Assembly: GCA_002452815.1 (NCBI GenBank)
Contig: DKFM01000003.1
Coordinates: 62,001 to 126,000 of the forward strand
DNA: 64,000 nucleotides
Reading direction: 5' to 3'
Source: Rhodobacteraceae bacterium UBA6796
Lineage (GTDB): Bacteria > Pseudomonadota > Alphaproteobacteria > Rhodobacterales > Rhodobacteraceae
Shown: positions 38,892 to 47,387 of the stretch, piece by piece
Numbering within the stretch: position 1 is the first letter of the stretch
Layout of the letters: every line of letters starts with the position of its first letter
The notes under the pieces: generated by a model
Databases searched by the model: none
The model's input: the letters and a program-made list of their open reading frames with translations, nothing else
Told to the model about the DNA's origin: nothing
Made by a program: the position numbers and the translations under genes

Positions 38892-39523
38892 CAGCGTGTC
38901 TCCAGTTCAGGCCGCCCGCGGCGGGTTTCCCAGCCCAGACGCTCCAGTTCGGGGGTAGGGGTGTCTTCGGCGGGCCAGCCGATGCACAGATAGCCCACGA
39001 GCCGCCAGCTGTCAGGCACTTTCAGATCGCTGCAAAGCCGCGCGGGATCAAGGATCGACACCCAGCCCAGCCCGATCCCTTCGGCCCGCAGCGCCAGCCA
39101 CAGTGCAGTGATCGCGCTGACGACCGAATACGCGCGCATCTCGGGCATGGTGCCGGCGCCCAGCCCCGCGCCCTGCGCGGTGCCGTCGTCGCAAAACACC
39201 GCCCATTGCACCGGCGCGTCGCGCATTCCCGACAGTTTCAGCGTCGCGTAAAGCTGCGCGCGCTCGCCGCTGTATCCGGTCAGCGCCTGTGCATTGGCGG
39301 CCTCGAAATTGCAAAGCGCCGCAGCACGGGCTGCGGCGCTTTCGACCTGCACCAGACGCCAGGGTTCGGACAGGCCGACCGAGGGCGCCATGGCGAAGGC
39401 CTCCAGACCCCGCGCCAGCGCGGCCTCCGGCACCGGATCGGTGCGGAAGCGGCGCACATCGCGTCGCCACCGCATGAGCCGTGCCAGATCCTCGCGGAAC
39501 GCCGGGCTGAAGGCCTCGGGCAA
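38891..39523 (-). CDS. bluB: 5,6-Dimethylbenzimidazole synthase BluB
   Basis: 210-aa flavin-destroying nitroreductase-fold enzyme that turns reduced FMN into the lower ligand of vitamin B12. Motifs: [30 protein letters not shown] and [10 protein letters not shown] with IGWPAEDTP. The start is TTG, six bases after GGAG located at the very end of rpsP, so translation depends on rpsP. No other B12 gene is nearby. Confidence 0.93.
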   Translation of the reverse strand: MPEAFSPAFREDLARLMRWRRDVRRFRTDPVPEAALARGLEAFAMAPSVGLSEPWRLVQVESAAARAAALCNFEAANAQALTGYSGERAQLYATLKLSGMRDAPVQWAVFCDDGTAQGAGLGAGTMPEMRAYSVVSAITALWLALRAEGIGLGWVSILDPARLCSDLKVPDSWRLVGYLCIGWPAEDTPTPELERLGWETRRGRPELETR

Positions 39524-39526
39524 GGA

Positions 39527-39880
39527 TTACTCCTCGGCCGGAGCGGCGGCCTTGGCGGCTTTCTCGGCGGCGCGTTTCTTCGCCTTGTCGCCCGGCTCGG
39601 CTTTCTTCATGTTCTTGCGCTCGGTCTTGGCCAGAACGCCCGCGGCTTCCAGGAAGCGCGCGATACGGTCGGTCGGCTGCGCGCCCTGGGCGAGCCAGTA
39701 CTGCACGCGCTCGACGTTCATTTTCACACGGTCTTCGCTGTCTTTGGCCAGCAGCGGGTTGTAGGTGCCCAGCTTCTCGAGGAAGCGGCCATCGCGCGGC
39801 ATGCGCGAGTCGGTCGCAACGATCGCGTAGTGCGGGCGCTTTTTCGAGCCGCCACGGGCGAGACGGATTTTCATAGCCAT
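39527..39880 (-). CDS. rpsP: Ribosomal protein S16
   Basis: 117-aa bS16. [20 protein letters not shown] is diagnostic. The tail beyond residue 80 (Lys/Ala-rich) is longer than in E. coli, as in many alphaproteobacteria. It carries the ribosome site for bluB at its 3' end. Confidence 0.96.
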   Translation of the reverse strand: MAMKIRLARGGSKKRPHYAIVATDSRMPRDGRFLEKLGTYNPLLAKDSEDRVKMNVERVQYWLAQGAQPTDRIARFLEAAGVLAKTERKNMKKAEPGDKAKKRAAEKAAKAAAPAEE

Positions 39881-39922
39881 GGTGTTTCTCCTTTGGATGG
39901 CTGTTTGCGGGCTAGATGCCCG

Positions 39923-40219
39923 TCATTTCTGAAATTTCTCGTGATGCCGGATCACTTCCGAAATCACGAAGTTGAGGAATTTGCGGGCGAATTCGGGGTC
40001 GAGATCGGCCTCGGTCGCCAGCCGTTCAAGCCGTTCGATCTGCTGCGCTTCGCGCGAGGGATCGGACGGCGGAAGATCGTGTTCGGCCTTCAGCCGACCC
40101 ACGGATTGGGTGTGCTTGAACCGCTCGGCCAGGGTATAGACCAAGATCGCATCGAGCCGGTCGATCGAGGCGCGATGTTCCTTCAGCAGGGCTGCGGCGC
40201 GGGTCACGGGATCGGTCAT
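39923..40219 (-). CDS. Chorismate mutase (AroQ class)
   Basis: 98-aa all-helical protein of the AroQ type, converting chorismate to prephenate. RASIDRLDAILVYTLAERF aligns with the family start (x-R-x-x-I-D-x-L-D), followed by VGRLKAEHDLPPSDPSRE and the closing FVISEVIRHHEKFQ. It overlaps the GNAT gene upstream and sits 42 bp before rpsP. Confidence 0.9.
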   Translation of the reverse strand: MTDPVTRAAALLKEHRASIDRLDAILVYTLAERFKHTQSVGRLKAEHDLPPSDPSREAQQIERLERLATEADLDPEFARKFLNFVISEVIRHHEKFQK

Positions 40220-40761
40220 GCAGACACCTCCGGGGTCGGGTGGCGGTAGACAAGCGCCTCGGCCTCGCCGGGGAAGCGCGGGGCCTGCGGGTCGCGCACG
40301 GCGCCCAGCCGTTCGGCCAGACGGATCGAGCGGGTGTTTGCGGGCGCGATATAGCTGACGGCGGTTTTCCAGCCCAGCACGCCGAAGGCATGGTCGCGTG
40401 CGCAGGCGGCTGCTTCGGCCATCAGGCCGGTGCCTTCCAGCGCGGGGTCCCAGCACGACCAGCCGAGTTCGTATTCCGGCCAGTTGACCGGCGCCCAGGG
40501 GCCGGTCATGCCCAGGCCGCGGTCGCTGTCTTGCGTGGTGATGACAAAGGTGCCCCAGCCGCGCATGACCCAATGGCCGATCACCCCCGCCCAGGCGCGC
40601 CACGCGGTCGGCTCGTCCACTGCCGGGGCGCTGCCGCGAATCCACTGGCTGCGCTCGGACAGGAAGAAATCGCGCCAGCCGTCGAAATCGCGCGCGGCGG
40701 GCGCGCGCAGCACCAGACGCTCGGTTTCCAGAACGGGGGTAGGGCACAGCACGACGGTCAT
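40216..40761 (-). CDS. GNAT N-acetyltransferase, RimJ/RimL type (tandem copy 1)
   Basis: 181 aa. LETERLVLRAPAARDFDGWR is the RimJ/RimL N-terminal signature, and GTGLMAEAAACARDHAFGVLG contains the acetyl-CoA loop (normally Q/RxxGxG/A). The ATG giving MTVVLCPTPV overlaps the stop of the neighbouring GNAT gene. Its target (protein N-terminus or small molecule) is unknown. Confidence 0.87.
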   Translation of the reverse strand: MTVVLCPTPVLETERLVLRAPAARDFDGWRDFFLSERSQWIRGSAPAVDEPTAWRAWAGVIGHWVMRGWGTFVITTQDSDRGLGMTGPWAPVNWPEYELGWSCWDPALEGTGLMAEAAACARDHAFGVLGWKTAVSYIAPANTRSIRLAERLGAVRDPQAPRFPGEAEALVYRHPTPEVSA

Positions 40762-41297
40762 GCGGCCCCCTTGCACAGATCGGCCGCAGCGGGATGGCGC
40801 CACAGGTTCATCGGCCCGTGGCGTTCGTGGATGAACTGGCCTTCAAGGCGTGCGCCCAGCCGTTCGGCCACCCGGGCCGAGGCGGTGTTGGCGGGTTTCA
40901 CCAGGCTCATCACGGCGGGCAGGCCCAGCACGTCATAGGCATGGCTGCGCGCGGCGCGGGCCGCTTCGGTGGCATAGCCCTTGCCCTCGAACCCGTTGAA
41001 CAGATCCCAGCCGATCTCGATTTCGGGCCAGCCTTCGGGGTTGAACAGACCGATCATGCCCACCGGCGCACCGCTGGTCTTTTCTTCGGCAATCCAGCGG
41101 CCATAGCCGCGCAGCGCCCAATGGCCGGTTTCCATCGCCAGCATTCGCCACGCCAGTTCCGGCGTGATCGGGCCACCGACGAAGCGCGCCCGCTCGGAGC
41201 CGTAGAAAGCGGCGAAGGCGGAGAAGTCCGTCTCGGCGGGGGCGCGCAGGATCAGCCGCTCGGTCTCGATCCGCGGAATATCGAAGGTGAAGCTCAT
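40758..41297 (-). CDS. GNAT N-acetyltransferase, RimJ/RimL type (tandem copy 2)
   Basis: 179 aa, similar to its two neighbours. PRIETERLILRAPAETDFSAF and GFEGKGYATEAARAARSHAY (CoA loop EGKGYAT) are well preserved. C-terminal FIHERHGPMNLWRHPA resembles copy 1. It overlaps both neighbours by four bases. Confidence 0.87.
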   Translation of the reverse strand: MSFTFDIPRIETERLILRAPAETDFSAFAAFYGSERARFVGGPITPELAWRMLAMETGHWALRGYGRWIAEEKTSGAPVGMIGLFNPEGWPEIEIGWDLFNGFEGKGYATEAARAARSHAYDVLGLPAVMSLVKPANTASARVAERLGARLEGQFIHERHGPMNLWRHPAAADLCKGAA

Positions 41298-41809
41298 GCA
41301 GCGCCCCCCATCGGGTGGCGATAGACTAGATCGGTGGGGTCGAGCCGCGGGGCCGCATCGTCGCGCCGCGCGCCCAACCGTTCGGCCAGCGCGACCGAGC
41401 GTGCATTGCCCGCCGAGATATAGCTGACCAGCGTCTCCCAGCCGAGCACGCGCGCCGCATGGTCGCGCAGCGCCAGCGCCGCCTCGGTCAGATAGCCGCG
41501 CCCCTCATGCCCTTCCAGCGCCATCCAGCCCAGTTCACGTTCGGGGAAATGCGGAATGTCGTTGAGCGCGACCTGACCGACCAGTTCACCGCCGTCGCGC
41601 AGGGTGACCGCCAGCGCGCCGCACCCCTTGAGCGGCCATTGCGCCACGTCGGAGGCAAAGCAGAACCATGCCTGTTTCAGGCTCATCGGCCCGCCCATGA
41701 ACCGCGCACGCGCCGACTGCATCACCGCCAGATAGGCCGGAAAATCCGACCAGTCATGCGGGCGCAGCACGAGGCGCGCGGTCTGCAGGGTGGGCGCGTT
41801 CATCGTCAT
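41294..41809 (-). CDS. GNAT N-acetyltransferase, RimJ/RimL type (tandem copy 3)
   Basis: 171 aa. LQTARLVLRPHDWSDFPAYL and EGHEGRGYLTEAALALRDHA (CoA loop EGRGYLT). It overlaps the ffh stop by four bases; an ATG two codons later is an alternative start. Sharing of blocks with copies 1 and 2 suggests ancient tandem duplication. Confidence 0.87.
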   Translation of the reverse strand: MTMNAPTLQTARLVLRPHDWSDFPAYLAVMQSARARFMGGPMSLKQAWFCFASDVAQWPLKGCGALAVTLRDGGELVGQVALNDIPHFPERELGWMALEGHEGRGYLTEAALALRDHAARVLGWETLVSYISAGNARSVALAERLGARRDDAAPRLDPTDLVYRHPMGGAA

Positions 41810-43311
41810 TTCTTCTTGCCGAAGCCCCCGAGGCCGGACAGCCCGCCAAGACCGCCCATGCCGCCAAAGCCGGGCAGGCCGCCGCCCATCTTGCCGCCAA
41901 GCGCCTTGGCCGCCTCTTCCATCTGTGCGGGGTCCATATTGGCCATGTCGGGCATGCCGCCCTTGCCTCCCATCATCTTCATCGCCTGCTTGAGCATGCC
42001 GCCCTTGCCCATCTTGCCGATCTTTTTCATCGTATCAGCCATCTGGCGGTGCATTTTCAGCAGCCGGTTCAGTTCGGCCACGTCCAGCCCGGCGCCCGCG
42101 GCGATCCGTTTCTTGCGGCTGGCCTGCAGCATGTCGGGGTTGGCGCGTTCGCGCTTGGTCATCGAGTTGATCAGCGCGATCTGACGGCGGATCGAGCGGT
42201 CGTCGAAGCCCGCGGCCTCGGCGGCCTTGGCCATTTTGCCCATGCCCGGCATCATGCCCATCACGCCCTGCATGCCGCCCATCTTGAGCATCTGCTCCAG
42301 CTGGCCCTTCATGTCGTTCATGTTGAACAGGCCCTTGGCGAAGCGTTTCGCCATCCGCTCGGCCTGTTCGGCCTCCAGCGTTTCCTGCGCCTTCTCGACC
42401 AGCGCCACGATGTCGCCCATGCCCAGGATGCGGCCCGCAACGCGGCTCGCCTCGAAGGTTTCGAGCGCGTCCATCTTCTCGCCCATGCCGACGAAGCGAA
42501 TGGGCTTGCCGGTGACCGCGCGCATCGACAGGGCCGCACCGCCGCGACCGTCGCCATCCATCCGGGTCAGCACGACGCCCGAAATGCCGACCTTGCCGTC
42601 GAATTCCTGCGCAACCTCGACCGCGACCTGACCGGTCAGACCGTCGACGACCAGCAGCGTCTCGCGCGGGGCGGCCACGTCGCGGACCTGCTGCACCTCG
42701 GTCATCAGGGTTTCGTCGATGTGCAGACGCCCGGCGGTGTCGAGCATATAGACATCATAACCGCCCAGCGTGGCCTGCTGTTTGGCGCGCTTGGCGATCT
42801 GCACGGCGGTTTCGCCCGGCACGATCGGCAGGGTGTCGACGCCGATCTGGGTGCCCAGAATCGCCAGCTGTTCCATCGCCGCCGGGCGATAGATATCGAG
42901 CGAGGCCATCAGCACGCGCTTCTTCTCGCGTTCTTTCAGGCGGCGGGCCAGTTTCGCGGTGGTCGTGGTTTTCCCCGAGCCCTGCAGACCGACCATCAGG
43001 ATCGCCGCGGGCGGGTTGTCGATTTTCAGCGCACCGGCTTCGTCGTCGCCCGCCAGCATCGCAACCAGTTCGTCATGGACGATCTTGACGACCTGCTGGC
43101 CCGGCGTAATCGACTTGGTCACCGCGGCGCCGGTGGCCTTGGCCTCGACCGCCTTGATGAAGTCGCGCGCCACGGGCAGCGATACGTCGGCCTCCAGCAG
43201 GGCGACGCGGACTTCGCGCAGCGCGGTGCGGACGTCATCGGCGGACAGGGCACCTTGTTTCGTCAGGCGCTCGAACACGCCGCCAAGGCGCTCGGAAAGA
43301 CTTTCGAACAT
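41806..43311 (-). CDS. ffh: Signal recognition particle GTPase Ffh
   Basis: 501 aa. NG GTPase domain with GLQGSGKTTTTAKLA, DTAGRLHIDE and TRMDGDGRGGAAL, then a methionine-rich M domain from about residue 300 (MMPGMGKM, MLKQAMKMMGGKGGM). It binds signal peptides and 4.5S RNA to target membrane proteins. The start MFESLSERLGG is preferred over ten extra codons. A long structured leader lies upstream. Confidence 0.96.
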   Translation of the reverse strand: MFESLSERLGGVFERLTKQGALSADDVRTALREVRVALLEADVSLPVARDFIKAVEAKATGAAVTKSITPGQQVVKIVHDELVAMLAGDDEAGALKIDNPPAAILMVGLQGSGKTTTTAKLARRLKEREKKRVLMASLDIYRPAAMEQLAILGTQIGVDTLPIVPGETAVQIAKRAKQQATLGGYDVYMLDTAGRLHIDETLMTEVQQVRDVAAPRETLLVVDGLTGQVAVEVAQEFDGKVGISGVVLTRMDGDGRGGAALSMRAVTGKPIRFVGMGEKMDALETFEASRVAGRILGMGDIVALVEKAQETLEAEQAERMAKRFAKGLFNMNDMKGQLEQMLKMGGMQGVMGMMPGMGKMAKAAEAAGFDDRSIRRQIALINSMTKRERANPDMLQASRKKRIAAGAGLDVAELNRLLKMHRQMADTMKKIGKMGKGGMLKQAMKMMGGKGGMPDMANMDPAQMEEAAKALGGKMGGGLPGFGGMGGLGGLSGLGGFGKKK

Positions 43312-43351
43312 GGGCCACCCTCCTTGATTGGGGCCGGACAAACGACAAGCG

Positions 43352-43424
43352 CACCAGTGGGCGCAACGCGCTGACTGGTGGCGATCCCTGCGTCATGCGG
43401 GGACCGGAGGACACAGACCTCCGG
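43352..43424. other. Three consecutive hairpins upstream of ffh
   Basis: CACCAGT/ACTGGTG with an inner GCGC/GCGC (43352-43380), CCCTGC/GCGGGG (43386-43402) and CCGGAGG/CCTCCGG (43404-43424). They fill the leader of ffh on the minus strand. I know no RNA family that matches. They could form a regulatory leader or a processed RNA. Confidence 0.5.
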
Positions 43425-43450
43425 GGAATCTGGTGTGCTTTACGGAAAAA

Positions 43451-43476
43451 CCGGGGCCGAGTCAACTCGGGCCCGG
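43451..43476 (-). terminator. Terminator of the bufferin operon
   Basis: On the minus strand CCGGGCCCGAG-TTGA-CTCGGCCCCGG forms an 11-position stem with one mismatch, followed directly by TTTTTCC. It lies 13 bp after the last gene of the cluster. Confidence 0.8.
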
Positions 43477-43488
43477 GTTTATCGGGGT

Positions 43489-43929
43489 TCAGGCGCCGCG
43501 ATCGAGCCCCAGCCGATGGTCAAGCGACAAAGGCCCCGGCCCGCGCGCGATCAGCGCCAGAAAACACGCCGCCCAGAGGCCGTGGGTCTGCCATGCCCCG
43601 GGATAGACGAAAATCTGGATCACCGCGGTCATCCCCAGCAACGCCAGCGCCGCCACCCGCGTGCCCAGCCCCAGAACCAGAGCCAGCGGAAACAGATGTT
43701 CGGCCACAGTGGCGGCGATGGCTGCCCAGTCGGACGGGATCAGCGGCAGGGCATATTCGTGCCTGAACAGGTAATAGGTCGACGGCGCGATCCGCCAGCC
43801 TTCGAGTTTGGTCTGCCCCGAGGCGAAGAATACCATCGCCGGAAACAGCCGCAGTGCCAGCGCGGGCAGGGCCCAGCCAAGGCGGCCAAGCAGCCGGTTG
43901 ATCGGACGCAGGGGGGCAAACAGGGTCAT
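43489..43929 (-). CDS. bufD: DoxX-family membrane protein of bufferin cluster
   Basis: 146-aa inner-membrane protein with four predicted helices; [20 protein letters not shown] near residue 30 is the DoxX signature. DoxX proteins accompany many BufABC operons (BufD). Role in copper-stress protection is not defined. It overlaps bufC by four bases and is followed by a terminator. Confidence 0.83.
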   Translation of the reverse strand: MTLFAPLRPINRLLGRLGWALPALALRLFPAMVFFASGQTKLEGWRIAPSTYYLFRHEYALPLIPSDWAAIAATVAEHLFPLALVLGLGTRVAALALLGMTAVIQIFVYPGAWQTHGLWAACFLALIARGPGPLSLDHRLGLDRGA

Positions 43930-44687
43930 GGCATCTCCTCTGGCTCGGCAATGAACGCGCCCGCCTGCATCAATCGCCCGATCAGCGGGGCCGGGTCAAA
44001 GCGCGGGTCGTGACGGGTAGCGGCTTGTGCGGCGGTCAGCAAGGGCAGGGCATCGCGCAGGGCGGCGACAAAGGCGGTTTCGGGGGATGTCAGCGGCCAG
44101 ACCTGCACGTTCAGCGCCCGGTCACGCAACACGGCCACCGTCTCGGGGCGGTCGGTGATGTCGTGGGGGGCGGCGCCGGGCTGGTTCATCGCCCAGATCG
44201 TGCCCACCGCATGATCCGAGGCGATGATCTGCACCGACGGGTGCAGGACCAGCCGCGCGGTGTCGGGGGTACTGGCCAGCGCGGCCAGGGCCGCAGGGGA
44301 CAGCGGGCGCAGATCGGCGGCGTGATAGGCCGCGCCCCGTGCCATTTCGAGCCGCGCGACATCGGCCAGATAGGGCAGCCCGGCCAGCGGTGGAAAGGTG
44401 CGCAGGAAATCGGGAAACGCCGCGCCCCATTCGAACAGCCGTGGCGATGCGGGCGGATGTGCGGCGATGAACAGCGGCGCCAGCGCGGTAAAGAACGCGG
44501 CACCGAGCAGCCGCTCGATCACCGGGAACCGGCTGGCCAGCGCCCGTGTCAGACCATGCGCCACATTGTTGCGATAGACGGCAAAGCGGCGTTCGGCCTC
44601 GGCCGGGTCGCGGGCGGTGACCCCGGGTGGCACCGCGCCGCCCAGAAGCCCGGCCGCAAAGGCGGTGCTGAAGGGTGCCTCAGGCAT
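43926..44687 (-). CDS. bufC: DUF2063 protein BufC (partner of the MNIO enzyme)
   Basis: 253 aa with the DUF2063 N-terminal domain: [25 protein letters not shown], then [23 protein letters not shown]. BufC-type proteins bind the precursor and deliver it to the DUF692 enzyme. The start overlaps bufB by eight bases. Confidence 0.87.
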   Translation of the reverse strand: MPEAPFSTAFAAGLLGGAVPPGVTARDPAEAERRFAVYRNNVAHGLTRALASRFPVIERLLGAAFFTALAPLFIAAHPPASPRLFEWGAAFPDFLRTFPPLAGLPYLADVARLEMARGAAYHAADLRPLSPAALAALASTPDTARLVLHPSVQIIASDHAVGTIWAMNQPGAAPHDITDRPETVAVLRDRALNVQVWPLTSPETAFVAALRDALPLLTAAQAATRHDPRFDPAPLIGRLMQAGAFIAEPEEMP

Positions 44688-45525
44688 CGGTCAGGGCTCC
44701 GGCCCGCGCCAGAACCGGCCCCGCCCGCGCGGCTTCGGCCAGCAGCACGGGCAGCGCCGGCACATCGTTATCCCATTCGATCAGGCTCGGGCGCGGTCCG
44801 GTGCGGGCGATGACCTCGGCATAAAGCGTCCAGACCGGCTCGGCCACCGGGCAGCAATGCGCATCAATCAGCAAGGGCCCCGAGGGCAGGTCTTCGGTGG
44901 CATGGCCCGCCAGATGGATTTCGCCCACCGCCTGCATCGGGAAAGCCTCCAGATAGGCGCGCGGGTCAAAACGGTGATTGCTGGCCGAGACGAAGACATT
45001 GTTCACATCCAGCAACAACCCGCAGCCGGTGCGCTTGACCACCTCGGCCAGAAAATCGGTCTCGGGCAGGGTGGATTGCTCGAACAGGACATAGGTTGCG
45101 GGATTTTCCAGCAACATGGTGCAGCCCAGACGTTCCTGCACCTCGTCGATGTGATCGCAGACGATGCGCAGCGTCTGCGGCGTGTAGGGCAGCGGCAGCA
45201 GATCGTTCAGATAGGCCTCGCCATGGCTGGCCCAGGCAAGGTGTTCGGAAAAACTTTCGGGGTGGTAGCGGTCGATCAGCGCCCGCAGCCGGGTCAGATG
45301 GTCGGAATCCAGACGGCCGGGGCCGCCGATCGACAGGCCGACACCATGCAGCGACAGGGCATAATCGGCGCGCAGGGCGGTCAGTTGCGCATGCGGCACG
45401 CCGCCCGCGCCCATGTAATTCTCGGCGTGGATCTCGAAAAAGCCCAGATCGGGCCGGGTGGCGCGGATGGCCTCGAAATGCTCGGGCTTGAAGCCGATGC
45501 CGGGGGCGTCGGGAAGGCGGGTCAT
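44680..45525 (-). CDS. bufB: DUF692 multinuclear iron oxidase BufB
   Basis: 281-aa MNIO/DUF692 enzyme with a TIM-barrel fold that uses two or three iron ions to convert precursor cysteines to thiooxazole-type groups. Iron-site motifs: [49 protein letters not shown] and DAHCCPV. The start [14 protein letters not shown] follows AGGAGATCGCC. It lies 67 bp after bufA. Confidence 0.9.
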   Translation of the reverse strand: MTRLPDAPGIGFKPEHFEAIRATRPDLGFFEIHAENYMGAGGVPHAQLTALRADYALSLHGVGLSIGGPGRLDSDHLTRLRALIDRYHPESFSEHLAWASHGEAYLNDLLPLPYTPQTLRIVCDHIDEVQERLGCTMLLENPATYVLFEQSTLPETDFLAEVVKRTGCGLLLDVNNVFVSASNHRFDPRAYLEAFPMQAVGEIHLAGHATEDLPSGPLLIDAHCCPVAEPVWTLYAEVIARTGPRPSLIEWDNDVPALPVLLAEAARAGPVLARAGALTDA

Positions 45526-45561
45526 GGCGATCTCCTCTGACAGGGGGGAAGGCAGGGGGAA

Positions 45562-45584
45562 GGGCGCGGCCGAAGCCGCGCGCC
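45562..45584 (-). other. UUCG-capped hairpin between bufA and bufB
   Basis: On the minus strand GCGCGGC-TTCG-GCCGCGC is a perfect 7-bp stem extended by two pairs across a bulge. No U-run follows. It probably keeps the precursor message more abundant than that of the modifying enzymes. Confidence 0.65.
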
Positions 45585-45592
45585 TTGGGGCA

Positions 45593-45871
45593 TTACATGT
45601 CCTTGATCGGCTCGAGCGAGCCCATGCCATGCGGCGTGGTGATCGTGGTGCAGGTGCCGGCGGGCACCAGTTTCCAGGCGTTGCCCTGATAATCCATCGT
45701 CGCCGTGCCAGCGCAGGTGGTGCCGGGGCCTGCCGCGCAATCGTTCTGGCCGGCCATCGCGACGCCATAGCATTTTTCCATCGCGCCTTCGGCATGAGCC
45801 TGGGCGGCGGCCAGCGTCATCGCGGTGGCAAGGCTTGCGGTCAGCGTCAGGGTGCGGGTCATCATCGTCAT
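45593..45871 (-). CDS. bufA: Bufferin precursor BufA (DUF2282)
   Basis: 92-aa secreted precursor. Signal peptide to about residue 27 (LAAAQAHA), then [15 protein letters not shown]. Four cysteines, C34, C45, C53 and C74, have the BufA1 arrangement; [31 protein letters not shown] are diagnostic. Bufferins are modified on Cys by BufBC, exported and sequester copper. The start has AGGAGACACAC upstream. A matched ECF-type promoter lies 56 nt upstream. Confidence 0.9.
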   Translation of the reverse strand: MTMMTRTLTLTASLATAMTLAAAQAHAEGAMEKCYGVAMAGQNDCAAGPGTTCAGTATMDYQGNAWKLVPAGTCTTITTPHGMGSLEPIKDM

Positions 45872-45926
45872 GTGTGTCTCCTGTCTGTTGGTGTGATGAG
45901 CGACCTGTGTCGGTCCTCGGATGTCC

Positions 45927-45953
45927 GTTCGTGTGGGGGCGGCACGGCGTTAC
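45927..45953 (-). promoter_or_regulatory. Predicted ECF (SigF-type) promoter of bufA
   Basis: On the minus strand GTAAC at 45949-45953, 15 bases, then CACGAAC at 45927-45933. The same GTAAC-N15-CACGAA is found in front of the divergent sigma gene. Predicted leader is about 50 nt. Confidence 0.6.
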
Positions 45954-46033
45954 GCCGCTCACGCGTTGGTGTTCGAAATCCCGGGGGGCTGTGATCGGGC
46001 GGCAGGTTTTTCATGGAATTTTCGCCGCGCGCT

Positions 46034-46060
46034 GTAACATTGGCCATGGCGCGCACGAAG
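46034..46060 (+). promoter_or_regulatory. Predicted ECF (SigF-type) promoter of the sigma gene
   Basis: GTAAC at 46034-46038, 15 bases, CACGAAG at 46054-46060, 11 bases before the sigma-gene ATG. The leader would be only a few bases, so translation might be leaderless or start later. Autoregulation of ECF genes is usual. Confidence 0.6.
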
Positions 46061-46071
46061 TGCAGGGGACA

Positions 46072-46638
46072 ATGACGAACGCATCGGATGACTGGGCGGG
46101 GCTGTTGCGGGCCGCGAATGCCGGGGACGGGCAGGCCTATGCCCGCTTCCTGCATGCCGTCACGCCGGTCGTGCGCGGCATCGTCCGGGCGCGGGGACGT
46201 GGCTTCGGTCCCGATCAGCACGAGGACATCGTGCAGGAGGTTCTGCTGGCCCTGCACCGCAAGCGCCATACCTGGCGCGAGGATCACCCGCTGCGTCCGT
46301 GGCTTTATGCGATCGTGCGCTACAAGGTGGTTGATGAGTTCCGTGCGCGCGGCTCTGCGGCGCATCTGCCGATCGAGGATTTTTCCGAAATCCTGGCGGC
46401 GGACCCCGGGGCCGATCCGTTTGCGGCCCGCGATGCGGCGCGGCAGACCGAGGCGCTTCTGGGTCAGCTCGATCCGCGTTCGGCCGAGATCGTGCGCGCG
46501 CTCAGCCTGCGCGAAGAGGCGCCCGCCGAGGTCGGCGCGCGGCTGAACATGACCGAGGGCGCGCTGCGGGTCGGCCTGCATCGCGCGATGAAGAAACTGG
46601 CGGCGCTGGCGAAAGGAGGTACCGATGAACACCGATGA
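46072..46638 (+). CDS. ECF RNA polymerase sigma factor (SigF-like)
   Basis: 188 aa. Region 2: HEDIVQEVLLALHRKRHTWR and PLRPWLYAIVRYKVVDEFRA. Region 4: QLDPRSAEIVRALSLREEAPAEVGARLNMTEGALRVGLHR. It resembles Caulobacter SigF, which controls bufferin genes and is held by NrsF. The ATG follows AGGGGAC. It overlaps the anti-sigma gene by 14 bases. Confidence 0.9.
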   Translation: MTNASDDWAGLLRAANAGDGQAYARFLHAVTPVVRGIVRARGRGFGPDQHEDIVQEVLLALHRKRHTWREDHPLRPWLYAIVRYKVVDEFRARGSAAHLPIEDFSEILAADPGADPFAARDAARQTEALLGQLDPRSAEIVRALSLREEAPAEVGARLNMTEGALRVGLHRAMKKLAALAKGGTDEHR

Positions 46639-47260
46639 TCTGATCGCGGATCTGGCGGCCGAGCCGCCGCCACCGCGTTTTCGTCCGGCGGTTCTGGCCG
46701 GACGGATCGTGGCGGCGGTCCTGCTGCCGGTGGCGTTGTTTCTGGGGGCGTTGGGCACGCGGGCCGATCTGGCACACGCCTGGGCCAACCCGGTGGTGCC
46801 GTTGAAGACGGCTTTGCCGCTGATGCTGTGCGTGCTTGCACTGGGCGCCTTGCTGCGGCTGGCGCGGCCCGAGGCGCAGGCGCGTGCGCTGCTGCGCGGA
46901 TTGGCCTTGCCGCTTCTGGTTGCGGCGGGGCTCTGGATCTGGGCCTTCGCCACGCTCCCGCCCGCGGCACGGTTCGCCGAACTCGGGCTGTTTTCGCTGT
47001 CGGAATGCCTCGGCCTGATCGTGTTGCTGGCGGTTTTGCCTGCGGCGGTGGCGTTGCGGGTGATGCGGCGCGGTGCCCCGCAGCGGCCCATGCTGTCGGG
47101 GGCGCTGGCGGGATTGGCGGCCGGTGCGGGGGCGGCGACCGGCTATTCGTTGTTCTGCACGCAGGACAATCCGCTGTTTTTCGTCACCTGGTATGGTGTG
47201 GCGATTGCCGTCGTGACGATTGCGGCAGCGCTGGTGGGGCAGCGCCTGCTGCGCTGGTAA
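46625..47260 (+). CDS. nrsF: NrsF-family (DUF1109) anti-sigma factor
   Basis: 211-aa inner-membrane protein with six predicted helices and a short cytoplasmic N-terminus (MNTDDLIADLAAEPPPPRFR). Two cysteines, in FSLSECLGLI and SLFCTQDNPLFFVTWY, correspond to the redox- or metal-sensing pair of NrsF. It should sequester the sigma factor until stress. The strong GGAGGT lies before the ATG. Confidence 0.9.
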   Translation: MNTDDLIADLAAEPPPPRFRPAVLAGRIVAAVLLPVALFLGALGTRADLAHAWANPVVPLKTALPLMLCVLALGALLRLARPEAQARALLRGLALPLLVAAGLWIWAFATLPPAARFAELGLFSLSECLGLIVLLAVLPAAVALRVMRRGAPQRPMLSGALAGLAAGAGAATGYSLFCTQDNPLFFVTWYGVAIAVVTIAAALVGQRLLRW

Positions 47261-47264
47261 TGAA

Positions 47265-47298
47265 AACGGCGGCCGCTGAGGGTTCAGCGACCGCCGTT
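47265..47298 (+). terminator. Hairpin after nrsF
   Basis: AACGGCGG (47265-47272) and CGCTGA (47274-47279) pair with TCAGCG (47284-47289) and CCGCCGTT (47291-47298), one mismatch, GGGT loop. No T-run, so probably a partial terminator. Confidence 0.6.
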
Positions 47299-47387
47299 CA
47301 ACCGGCCTGCGAGGTGGAGGACCCCGCCTTCCACCCGGTTGCAGAGCACGAGGCGCCGGGGGAAAGGGCCGAAAATCGGTCCGCCGG

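Noticed and set aside
45835..46071. Longer version of the ECF sigma factor starting about 80 codons upstream
   Set aside because: The extra residues have no sigma features and would cover both predicted promoters.
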